This document shows positions 33,974 through 48,152 of a DNA stretch of 64,000 nt, piece by piece. Source of the DNA: Eudorina sp. 2006-703-Eu-15 (Eukaryota; Chlorophyta; Chlorophyceae; Chlamydomonadales; Volvocaceae); contig BDSI01000018.1 in assembly GCA_003117195.1 (NCBI GenBank), positions 472,230 to 536,229 on the forward strand, in the 5' to 3' direction. Made by a program: the position numbers and the translations under genes. The notes under the pieces were generated by a model. The model worked only from the letters and a program-made list of their open reading frames with translations. It was not told the origin of the DNA and made no database searches. Position 1 is the stretch's first letter. Each line of letters opens with the position of its first letter.

Positions 33974-36900
33974 TCACGAGAAGAACGGCACCTCCACGCC
34001 CATGCCCGCCAGCAGCATGAGGATACCCACTGCGATGGCGATCCCCGACGCCACTGTGGACAGGTGCTTCTGAAGCCAGGGCTGTTCCTTGATGAGCGCC
34101 TGGGAGGTGGTGCCTGAGGGAGGGGATGGAATGGCAGATGAAGGGTGGGATGGTGGGTGCGAAGCGCACTCGCAAACACCGACAGCACTCCCAAATACCT
34201 TCCTCCCGAATAAACGTCCCCAGCATGTTGTCCCACAAGAAGGGAGCTTCCTAAGCGGTGTGACGGCGGGTCGCCTCCGCCACCACGTGAGGGTCCTAGG
34301 TTCACCCCAACCCACATCCTTGAGTGGCCGGTGCCGGCCCCGGCCCTGCGCCCCTTCCCCCGTGACGAACGTCCCGTCACCGACCCCCCCCGGGCGCCCG
34401 CTCACCGATCAGGAGGGTGTATCCTCCCATGGCGGACACCGTCCCGATCACAAACATGGAGCAGTAGGCAATCGCCGCCAGCTTGGTCGGCAGCGCCAGG
34501 GCGGGGATCACCACGAACAGCGCGTCCGGCTGCAGGCCGTACACGATGCCGGTGGCGTACGTGGCGAAACCCGATTTGAGGCCGCTGGAGATGCTGGAGG
34601 ACTTGCCGGCCGAAACGGAGCCGCCGCCTTCAGCGCAGGGGAAAGAAAGGTCACAAAGCGTGGCCGCGCATGTGGACCGATGAGCAGCGGGTGGGCACGT
34701 GGGCAGCTAGATAGGAAGGCGGGTACGCAGGTAGGCACGTAGGTAATCATTTAGGCACCCAGCGCGCCCATGCCGGTTGGGCTGCCCGACCAGACCCTCT
34801 GAAAGAGACGCCCACACTCCGTCGACATGCCCCGCTCTGCTGGTCAGGTCAGGTGACACTACCGCGGTTAGACGGTTTAAGGTCCTGGGTTCGAGTCCCA
34901 GGGTGACCCCCGACATTGTTCGGGAGCATGAGATTATGGCTAGCTGCTGAGATGTGGAGTTGAGATCACAGTTGATGGATTGAGATTCGCACGCTAGATC
35001 GGTGGCGATTGCTGAACCCTCTGTCTCTACGGATGTGCGGGTGAATGGATGAGGTGGGATCCTTGGTTGGCAGGATCAACCGCCTTGGACCCTCGGTTCG
35101 TATGGCGTAGGTTCGGTGTGATGATGGTTGGAGGTGTCCTATAGCATCATATAAACCCGCGACATAAACCCTTAGACAGGGCCCGGAAGCCTATCCACAC
35201 TGTAACGGTACTACTACTACTACTACTACATGCCCCGCTCCATCCCCTCTTGTCGCCCCCGCCTCACCGGCCAGGGCCAGCCCCACCGCCTCCGCCTCCG
35301 CGGCCCCATGGCCATGCTCGTCCTCCTTCTCAAAGAAGCTCTCGTAGATACCCATGAGCCCAATGGCGATGAGGGTCAGCGGCACGACCGTGCCAGCCCA
35401 CTTGGACAGGAAGGGCACCAGGTCGTGGAACCGCTCCTGAGGCGCGTGGGGCACGCATCGGGGTAGGGTGGGGTGGGGTAGGGTACTTGACGCATTGGAC
35501 GCGTGGCGGGGTCGGCGTGAGTTGCTCAACGGAAGCGGATTCAAGAGACACATTGCTTCCACGATGGTCGCAGGCTCACAAGCCGACGGGTGGGGTCCCC
35601 CCGAGGCACCCGGCACCTCAGGATGACTGGAGATTCGCGCCGGGGGGCTGGCAGGTCTGGACGATGTGGGTTCCCAGGAGGAGCGATCCCGGCTCGGCTC
35701 CTTTAGAGCGCCGGCGCCCTGATCCGCCTTCCAACCAGTGGTCAAATGACACTCCCGGGGCCTTAGCGAGGCATGCGGGTATGAGATGCACGGCGCATCC
35801 CACACCCGTCAGTCGATTTCCTCCTGTCCGTGGACCCAGATCAACACGGGCCCGATGTGTGCAAGGTAACGGGCCACCAAGCACCAGCCCTTTCGCCATC
35901 CAGCGAGAGCCTCCGCCGCATTGGGCTCCCTTCGGATCCCTCTGCAGGCCCTCGCCGCGCCTGCCGCTTGACATGCTGCTGCCGCTGCTGCTGCGCGCGA
36001 ATATCTTGAGTCGCCAGTGCAACGGCGACATCGAGGGCCCCTCCCTGGCCCGTAGAAGCCCCCCTCCCTGGCCCCCTCGTGTCCCCGGGGACCGCCCCGC
36101 CGCCCCTCCGCCCGCACCGCACCGCACCTTGAGCACCACGAACACCAGGCCCAGGATGAGTTGACCCGTCGAGTGGCCGAAGCCCCACAGCGCGCCCAGG
36201 GCGGAGGCGGCGAACCGGTTCCGGCCGATGGTCAAGGGCGTAAGCGCCTGCAAGTGCGCGATGTGTGGCCGGCAGGGAGAACAGCCAGATGCAGGGAGGG
36301 CGGTGGGGGTGTCGTGGACGCTCAAGTGGTAAGCGGTACAGTCTGTGGCAATCATCCAGGACCCCAGACTGTGACGCGCGGATCGATTGACTCGCGTGCC
36401 GGGGCGGCAGGAGCAATCACAACGAATGGAGGCTCCGCTGCAAGCCCCTACCCTTCCACTTGACATTGCAAATTCGGCCCTCCGGCAGAAAACCCCTTCC
36501 AAGCTGTCCAGCCCGACATCGTGCCCCGTGGTGTCGTGGCATGCATTGTGGCGTGCTTAGGCCCTGCTGACCGACGTTGCCCGGTCGCCCAGCACGCTCT
36601 CGAGTCGCAACGGATTTGCCCCGTCCAGGGTCTTGCCAGCGGTCCTGGCCAACTGTACTGTGCTGATCTGCTGTGCTGGCCCCACTGCATCGCCCACCGC
36701 ACAGCAGTAGCCGGTCCTCGCCGGAGGGCGCTACCGCTTCCACTATTTCGCAGTAGCGGCGCCCGTGTGATGACGGCTGTGCAAGTTGGCAAGTCCCGGA
36801 GCTGGGCGGTGGGGACCCGTTCGCCGTCCGTGCATCCCCGGGGATCCAGACCGTGCAAGTGTGTGTGCGCTAATCGCTGCTGCCTGGCTGCGACACTGTG

Positions 36901-38054
36901 CACCGCCCCTATGATCGGGGAACTCCCCCTCTCACCCCGAAGACAGGACAGCGGAAGGGCTGCCGATCACCGAGGTAAAGAGGCGAAATTCAGGTCCGCG
37001 GCATCGTGACCGCATCACCCCTCCCTGTTCCTCGCGCGCCCCTGCGTCCCCTTCCTTCGCCCTTCTTGCCAAGGGGTATGGCAAGGGGTATGGAAGTGCA
37101 ACAGCGCTGCCGTTGCACGGGACCGCGTGACGGTGGCGACGTCATCACCTTACGGCACCTTTGCCCACTTACGCGCAGGATACGGCAACGCCACGCGAAC
37201 CCGCACTCGAAACCATCTACGGTGGACATCTCCCACCGTCGCGTTTTTTTCTTACGCTGTCCGGACTACCGCAGCCTGCCACTTCGCCCCCCTCACCCTG
37301 TCTGCTCCGCGACAAGACGGAGTCCATCGCATTTGGTGGCGGCCGGTCCCCAAGCCTGACAGGCCGTGTGTCCCACCCGGCTGCCAAACTTTTCCCCCCG
37401 AGCGAAGTGGGTTTCCCCCTCGTCCACAACTTTTATTCACCGTCGCCTCTCACCGCCAAGTGATCTGGGCCACACAGCGTATGCAAGAACCCGGCGGCGA
37501 GCCCGGCCCACGCGCTTTTGGCGGCACTCGTCAGGCCTGCGAACGGAGGCACACATGGCCCGGGGGAGGGGGGGTTGTCCGAGCGAGGACGATGATGGGA
37601 TGCAAGCGACGACGAAGCCATACGGGTACTTCCCCCGGGGCGAAACCATTGATGTCCTGCGGCCGAAGGATTGCGCACCTGTTGCGGGGGCCTCACCGAC
37701 CGCAAGCGCAGTTGACGCAAACGGGGGCCCCGGAGGCGATCCCCAGGACAAGAAAGCATACACTGCACAGAACGCGAGGCAGCTGAAGAGAGCTCTGCAT
37801 CTCCGCAAAGCCTCAAAGATCCCAAGTTGCTGCTGTTCAGATGACTGTTCGGGCGTCGGAAGGCAAGGCGCGGCTGCTATGGCGGACACGGCAGCCGGTG
37901 ACTGGCATTTTGTGTGCAAAAACGCTGGTGCTAGAAGGCCTCCAAACGGTCGTTGCTGCGCGGCCCTCCTAGCGTTCGGACGGATGAGCGCCGCCTGCGG
38001 CACGCCAGCGGCAACTCTTCTTGGTGCCGCAACACCGCTGCCGATAGAAAGCAT
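33974..38054 (-). CDS. NicO/UreH-type membrane transporter-like protein, probably plastid-targeted
   Basis: Six exons with consistent phases: 37697-38054, 37454-37536, 36128-36247, 35268-35436, 34406-34627, 33974-34113 (stop TGA at 33974-33976). About 363 residues. The basic, Ala/Arg/Ser-rich N-terminus from MLSIGSGVAAPRR resembles a plastid transit peptide. Then come a hydrophobic helix (LFSCLAFCAVYAFLSW), the family signatures HTLCGPDHLA and LGALWGFGHSTGQL, a helix ending in IGLMGIYESFF, a short acidic/His loop (EKEDEHGHGAAE), GFATYATGIVYGLQPDALF, a helix around CSMFVIGTVSAMGGYTLLI, and a final helix ending GMGVEVPFFS. This matches the chloroplast high-affinity nickel-transport-like proteins of plants (NicO/UreH fold). 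Metal transport is inferred from family membership; the substrate in algae is not evident from sequence. Intron 4 carries a SINE. Confidence 0.88.
34825..34837. repeat. Target-site duplication, left copy
   Basis: ACATGCCCCGCTC is repeated exactly at 35228-35240 and flanks the SINE. Confidence 0.85.
34838..35227 (+). mobile_element. tRNA-derived SINE, ~390 bp, in NicO-gene intron 4
   Basis: The head has an A-box-like GCGGTTAGACGG (34864-34875) and a perfect B box GGTTCGAGTCC (34888-34898) within a T-arm-like CTGGGTTCGAGTCCCAG stem-loop. The A-B spacing is only 12 nt, too short for a functional tRNA. A non-coding body of about 300 bp follows, then TGTAA and a (TAC)7 tail at 35209-35229. The 13-bp ACATGCCCCGCTC on both sides is a target-site duplication. 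This is the layout of a LINE-mobilised SINE. It is antisense to the host gene and makes up most of the intron. Confidence 0.85.
35228..35240. repeat. Target-site duplication, right copy
   Basis: Exact repeat of 34825-34837. Its first bases overlap the end of the TAC tail, so the boundary is ambiguous by 1-2 nt. Confidence 0.85.
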
Positions 38055-39030
38055 GTCTGATGAATTTCCGCTGCCTGCAGCTTAAGTATGGATTGGCATA
38101 AACGGCGGCCTCAGCCCGACATTACCAAGACACGGAGCTTATGGGACACGCGTACCATAACAAGGTTTACACAAATCTGTAGAAAGGTATCAATGGGTAT
38201 GCGTAATTGTGGGTTTCAAGTGCGCTTATCAAGGAAAGAGATTTTCCGTGGTGGTCCACGATCGGAGGTCTTCTCAGGCCCTGTTTTTCAAGATCATATA
38301 TGCATAAAATTTCAGTTTTGAAGCCAGGCATCAAGCATACAACTGTGATTTGTCAAGTTGACCTGAACTTCAAGCCGCCGACCCGGGGACCCGTTCTCCA
38401 CCCCGCCAATGACAAGAAACGTAGGCTTGGCGATCCGCCAATGGTTAACATTTATTGTTGATAAAGTCTTAGCAAATTCCCGTTCATTATGTCAGGGGTC
38501 CAATGTCCGGCAAAAGTCAAAGGACCTAAGGTGCACAAACGCGTGACGTTGAGCAAGAAAATTGCTTATCATGAACAAGTCGACGATCCAAACAATTAAC
38601 ATTCAAGATCTGGAAATGGCTGTTCAGTGTGGCACCGAGGCTGGACTTCACCGACAGAACCCGCAGAGGGCTCCGTAGGCGTCGACGTCCACATGCTACT
38701 CAAGTCAAAGCAATCCATGAAACTAGCTGTGCCGCTGGGGTTCTTTACCAAATGCTCGGCCCATTCAAACCAACGGTAACGCTTTCGGAACATTCGTCTC
38801 GGAGACCGTGGCGAGTCCGCGACCGCGTAGAAGGTAGCTCTTACAATGCAGAATGACAATTATTCCATTTTTAAGTTTACAGGTATTTAGGTCATTTCGT
38901 AGCGGTTGGTGTCGCTAGATGCCGTCTCGTTCACCGTTCCTGCTGTACAGCAGGTCCGCCGAAGGTTATTTATAGCCAGAGACAGACGACGCAAAGCCAA
39001 CCCCAAGCAATCATATCCATAACCACACAG
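38055..39030. other. Divergent intergenic region
   Basis: AT-richer spacer between the NicO-like gene (minus) and the malic enzyme gene (plus), so both 5' flanks should lie here. I see no convincing coding sequence or RNA gene. Confidence 0.4.
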
Positions 39031-39237
39031 GTTTGTCAAAGACCGCTCTAAATCAGTTTTATATTCCATTGAGTGCTTCCGCTTCGCTACAACCTCGAAA
39101 GGGTTCGGAGTCCTCGTCCTCAAAACTGGCGCCTCTAGAGATCTCCGGCGGTGTGGCCGCCCCAGCCTGCGCTGCACCGGTGAAGATGCCGCCACCGGCC
39201 CCGGTGCCTGCACCCGCGGAGGAAATGGACGTCGAAG
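39031..39237 (+). other. Possible 5' exon of the malic enzyme gene
   Basis: It follows an acceptor-like CCACACAG and stays open through an Ala/Pro-rich stretch ending APAEEMDVE, with a possible donor G|GTGCGG in phase 1. It could join an acceptor at 39395 (ATCGCAG) in matching phase. The family's usual Asn-Lys-Gly-Thr-Ala-Phe segment is not present in either piece, so this connection is tentative. Confidence 0.35.
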
Positions 39238-39341
39238 GTGCGGCCTGGCGCGACGGCACCTGGCCAACTTGACATTTCATGCGGAAATCCGCACAATTGG
39301 TTCATCTATAAACTAATTATTGTTTGCACACCCCGGTATTG

Positions 39342-43233
<3,892 letters not shown>

Positions 43234-43833
43234 AGCGCTGGGTGGACAGGGTTCCAGCGGATACCGCCGCACCTGCACCGAGGTGGTAGGTGGAGGAGGG
43301 GACAATATGGAGGCGTGCGGGAATGGGACGGCGTGGACCCCCACCCTTCGGCGTCCTCCCTTGCCTGGCGCTGGGGACGGGAAGAGCCAGCGGGCTGGCG
43401 CGAAGAGGAAAAGACTCGGCTGCCTTGCGCGCCCGTCCCTTTTTGCTGATCCCCACAAGGGAGGCGGCGTGGCGCGTGGGTACCATCGATCTTGCGGTGT
43501 CGGCTGAGGTGACCCATGTGCGCCGATGGTGCCGCGCGGCGGTTTCGGAGCCTAATAGGTTTGCTCGTGTTTGAGCACGGGATTGCGATGTACCACCTGC
43601 ACATTCCTTGAACGCCTGAGAACCCCATCCTGTCACTTGGTTGTTGGTGCATCGTGTGTGGTTCTTAAGAGTTGTGCACGTCAGCAGAGAGACGAGCAGG
43701 TCGTTACCGTCGGATACGCGACGGCAGGGAAAGCAACGCCTTTCAGTCCACCCCTAGGATATCCTTTGGAAACCTGTGGGACGGGTGTCATGTGGTTTGT
43801 TTCCTCGGGCGATTTTGTGTCGATAGTAGATTG

Positions 43834-43838
43834 TGTAA
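43834..43838 (+). terminator. TGTAA polyadenylation signal candidate
   Basis: TGTAA in the context TTGTGTAAAAAG, about 600 nt after the malic enzyme stop codon. TGTAA is the usual poly(A) signal in volvocine algae. Confidence 0.5.
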
Positions 43839-45013
43839 AAAGAGGTCCGTTGCGGTGGCCACGTGGGCCGGTCCGTTTGGGTGTGTCGGATTGCGCGTCG
43901 TGATTGCTGCATGCACGCGGCATATGTCGTGCCCCGTTTGCCTGCGATCATCTTTCTCGATGTTGCCAATTTGCGGAAAGGGTGCGAGTCGGTCGGTGCT
44001 TGCAGTTGGCCGCATTGCCCCAATCCACACAGGTTGATTGTTACCAATCACACAGCGAGTTGGCAAACCTTTGATCCCGGGAGAGATTCAATCTTTTTAC
44101 TCGCGGTACCGCGAGTCATTTACTGGCAGCTGTCTGTTTGACATGTCGTGGATGTGCCAGGCGCGAACTGGCGGTTGTTGATCGTCAGTTGTGGTTTTAT
44201 GCGTGCGCGCGATGTAGACGCTTGTGTTTGGGACGACGTGTCAGCGTGCTCCACGGGCTGCTGCGCCACAGCTCCACAGCACTCATGCGTTTCTCCGCCA
44301 TCTCTAGTGGCTACGCGCGCGATACGTGGAATGGTTGCAGCTCCAGGAAACCAGCGGAGCACCTATATGTCGTACTCAAGAGGAACAGTGACGCTTTGAT
44401 CAGCGCGGCCGACCCTCTCTTGTTGCTCCCGGCCTCCGCGGATCCTGGGCGGGGCTGTTGTTTGCTGACAACGGGCGCGAGTTAGCGTCCCACGGATCGT
44501 TACTTCCAGAACAGACTGCCTTGAGGTGTGGAACGAAGGGCACGGGAATTTCCAGGCAAACAAATGCCTTGCTGCGGTTTCGTTGCATTTCAGTTTTAAT
44601 TTTTGCTTGATATGCTGGCGGTTCCTGGGTGTGCTACGAGCAAGTAGGCCCACCAAGCCTTTTGAAACTAGGCCCTGTCCGCCGTTGGTGGCTGCTAACG
44701 GTCTGTGACGGCGACGCTTGGTGAGTTCGTGAGTCGATATGCCGGTGATAATGGACATCGAAGAGCATAAAAGCGAGGTATGCCCTTTGTCCGGGACATT
44801 CTCGGGGGGATTATTACATCGATTTCGCCGGCTGCTAGTGTTGGTTGGTTTAACTATTGGATAGGTTCGATGCGGTACGGTACGGCAGATTTAACATCCG
44901 GTACCTGATGGTTGGTACGGTACTATTGAGGTGAGGTACACTGGCAGCGCTCGCGCAGTTGGTGGCCTCCTCTAGACTGCTCCGCCTGTCGTCGGTCGAT
45001 GCCATCGAAAGAC

Positions 45014-45101
45014 ATGCCTGCGGCACAACTCAGGCGTCAAGTCAAACGATCTGGACACGCCCGCGGCATAATCGCTGCACAGCTTTAAGCAACGCGGTCC
45101 C
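45014..45101 (+). repeat. Dispersed ~88-bp repeat, copy A
   Basis: About 85% identical to 52609-52697 in the same orientation. One frame of both copies starts ATGCC and encodes a similar basic peptide containing RQVKR, GHARGI and AAQL; copy A has a stop right after AAQL. Possibly remnants of one mobile element. Confidence 0.65.
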
Positions 45102-45780
45102 GGCGGACACCGACCAGCCATGCGGCCTGCCACCCCGGCGCAGCCAGTCACCAGGTTTCAGCAGAGTATCAGAGCAACATTGTCATTCGGACACACACCA
45201 GGCAGCGCCATAAGGTTGGCATGAATCCAAAGCAGAGGCCATGCGCAGGTAAGGCTGTGTCGTGCCCGTGCTAGGCTGCCAGGGGAGAAGGATGCCGGCC
45301 TGGGTCTGGTTTCCCGGGCCGGGGTGGCTTCCCGAATTATGACACCAACCCATGACAATGTAATGCTCTTGCTGGAAGACAAATGGCGACATATCCTCTT
45401 CAGCAACAAGCTGCCGCAGCGCTGTCGCGCCTGTATGCAACAAGGCGCGACATGTTGTCCATTGGCGCGGACCGCAGAGCCGCCGTGACAGCCATTACAA
45501 CGCTGGACAGTGTCATGAGCCAGGCGTGGGTCTTCCAAGACCTCGAGAGGGTACAGCGCTGGGTGTTTCAGGGGTGGTGGTGGCTGGGTAATGGGGTGCC
45601 TGTGTGGGCGACCGTCCCTGTGCTTGGCTTTATCCACCCACTTTTGGGGATTTCGCCCCCTGCTGTGCCTATCCCTGCCTTGCTTCCGTGTCTGTCTGGG
45701 TGGGGTCATGGCCCGGTGTGTTTTTGGGCGGGGCCCCAGCGCGAAGCGCGTTCGGGGGGCCCCGCCCCCTAGGATTGCCC

Positions 45781-45807
45781 TGTGTGTGTGTGTGTGTGTG
45801 TGTGTGT
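45781..45807. repeat. TG dinucleotide microsatellite
   Basis: Thirteen uninterrupted TG units plus one T. Confidence 0.98.
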
Positions 45808-46342
45808 CCGGTAACGGCAAAACGTTCATTATCCGCTAAACTAATTCTCTATGTTTGTCATATTAATTGTCCTCTATTGCAAGGTATTCTTGGTTTGGCT
45901 GAAAAAAATTCTTTGCGCACAAACGGTCAAAGTAAAGCTCCGCGGTCTCCATGGACCCGAGTCAACATCCACCCAACGCCTCTCGCGCTCATGTTTGTTG
46001 CAACAGGTGCCGCGTGATGAATACTTGGATTAGGAATGGGCGGCGCGTGCTAAATTGAACTTCGATAGTGTTCTGATGTTTGAACATCAAGATACCACCA
46101 ACATCAAGATTTGCCTTTTTGTCTTGCCAGATGAATACAACTCAACAATATGTATTGAACCAAAGTTTCAAGATGCAAAGGGATAGCGTACCGAGTGCCA
46201 ACGAGTTCTCCAGTTCCGATGGCCCAAAGTCCGGGTCTCACCGCGGCTTTTTCGCACCCTGATTTTGTCTTACATTTGCTATGTAACTATTGATAGCAAA
46301 CTTTAGAGGTTCACGTCTGCTGCGGGCGTGCAACTGAAGGGT

Positions 46343-47095
46343 TGCATGCCTGCCGACGGACCAAACAACTACAGTTTCACGGCAAAACAAGGATGCTTCA
46401 AGCTTGCTTTGTGATCATCTGCTTGACAGACGGATGTGGTAGTGCACTATGGCACTATCGTTACCATAGTGCCGATACGATGACCGCCGTCGCCGGCGGC
46501 GCGTACTGCAGGATGGTTTCGGGGCTGCCGACGTGTTTGGGCCTGGTGAATCTATGCACGCCGATCCCCCTTCAACATCAACGACACCCCCAATGGCAAC
46601 CTTTCACTCTCTCACACTGTTGCGCGGTAATAGAGTTTTCTTTCTAAAGCAAGCGGCCTGTACGGATTATAGGGGGCCCCGCCCTTTTCCGGCTTCGAGG
46701 AAGCCGACCCCTACTTGTTGCCGACGGACCAAACAACTACAGTTTCACGGCAAAACACGAATGCTTCAAGCTTGCTTTGTGATCATCTGCTTGACAGACG
46801 GATGTGGTAGTGCAGAATCGTCTGGCGTTATGATAATTATGCAGATGCGGTGACCGCAGTTGGCGGCGCGTACTGCAGGTTGGTTTCGGGGCTACCCTAC
46901 CTGCTTGAGCTTGCTCAATCTATGCACGCCGATCCACCTTCAACATCAACGACACCCTCAATGGCACCCTTTCACTCTCTCACACTCTTGCGCGGTAACA
47001 GAGTTTCCGTTGTAAAGCAAGCGGCCTCTACGGATTGTAGAGGGCCCCGCCCTTTTTCCGGCTTCAAGGAAGCCGACCACCTACTTGTTTTATTG
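46343..47095. repeat. Two ~376-bp tandem units
   Basis: Unit 1 (about 46343-46718) and unit 2 (about 46719-47095) share long identical stretches, for example GACGGACCAAACAACTACAG, CTTGACAGACGGATGTGGTA, and the stretch around ATCTATGCACGCCGATCC. Each unit ends with CCGGCTTC and AGGAAGCCGACC. Small substitutions and indels separate them, so this is an older tandem duplication. No coding function is evident. Confidence 0.85.
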
Positions 47096-47126
47096 CGGCG
47101 TCGAGGTGTGGAGGTGTGTTGCCGCC

Positions 47127-47201
47127 TTCGCGCTGGGGCCTGCTGGGACTTGCCCTACCTGATATACACCTTTGATCCCCTTGGGGTCCGCTGTAACGTT
47201 C
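47127..47201 (+). mobile_element. Retroelement-like 3' end, copy 1
   Basis: Shares about 70 bp with 51406-51476, ending GGGGTCCGCTGTAACGTTCAT. The TGTAA inside the shared end is a poly(A) motif, which suggests a copied 3' terminus. Confidence 0.5.
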
Positions 47202-48152
47202 ATACATTCAATACCACGCATGCCGCCCCATCACTCACATGCCCGCACCTCCCCCCATTATTCCCTACGTTTGCCCAACTCTCTCATTCGCAGCCCGACT
47301 CTACCAGCAGCCCCACCAGCTTGCAAGATGAACGGCATATTGCTAGGAAACCCCATCCTAACGCACACGAAGAAGTAATAAGGTGCGTATGTCCTGCCCC
47401 GCAGCCCCGCCCGCTGCGGGGCGGGACACAACTGCCCAGGAAGTGGGGCACAACTGCCGCCGCCTGTCCGCCATATTGTACATACATGCACTAACTACAA
47501 CGGCATCCACACTCCCCACCGATGCCGTGCGGGTGCAGTGCCTTCACACTGAATCTCTCTCCAGCTGCTCTGCAGGTGCTGCGCAGCCCCCATACCAATG
47601 TCACACGCACATCCACACCATGCACGTGCATGCACGTCTGTGTGTTTTTGTACACACACACGCACGTGCATGGTGCCGCTACCGGCTCTGCGCTCCATCA
47701 TGGCGCCGTATGATGCACTTCGATTTTGCCATACGTGTCGTTCACATGCCAGCACTCGGTTATTTGTGTGCACACAGTCGTGCATAACACAAACATTGGT
47801 GAAAACCGTACTTGTCAGGCCGCTTTGAAATGCCGGCGCCGGGGCACAGCATCGCAGACAGACCCCGAGACCCCGTCCGCATGTCACATTCACCCACAAA
47901 GACCCAGCGCCCTGGCATTTGTATTCCCCACCCACCCTGTACACATCACAAAGCCCAAAGACCAAGACCCGGCGTCCAGCACCTCACTCCGCTAGTCGCT
48001 CTGCTGGTGCAAGCACCTACACACGCGGGCAGTGGGGCCCATCAGTGATGCCACATAAACATGAAAGCCATACACGCCATCCCCCATCTGTTGCATCGCC
48101 CGTATCTCACCCCGAAGAAAGGCAGGGTTAGGGGCAGGGACCGGGCGGGCGT

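Larger units (their letters stand above)
43234..48152. other. Malic enzyme 3' flank and 4.9 kb of repeat-rich spacer
   Basis: The first ~600 bp are probably 3' UTR. The rest contains small dispersed and tandem repeats (45014-45101, 45781-45807, 46343-47095, 47127-47201). Open frames are short, with ordinary third-position composition and no domain signature. I see no gene that I can support. Confidence 0.45.

Noticed and set aside
34850..34915. Possible tRNA gene (good T arm and B box)
   Set aside because: Only 12 nt separate the A and B boxes, so there is no room for an anticodon arm, and the flanks show SINE structure with target duplications.
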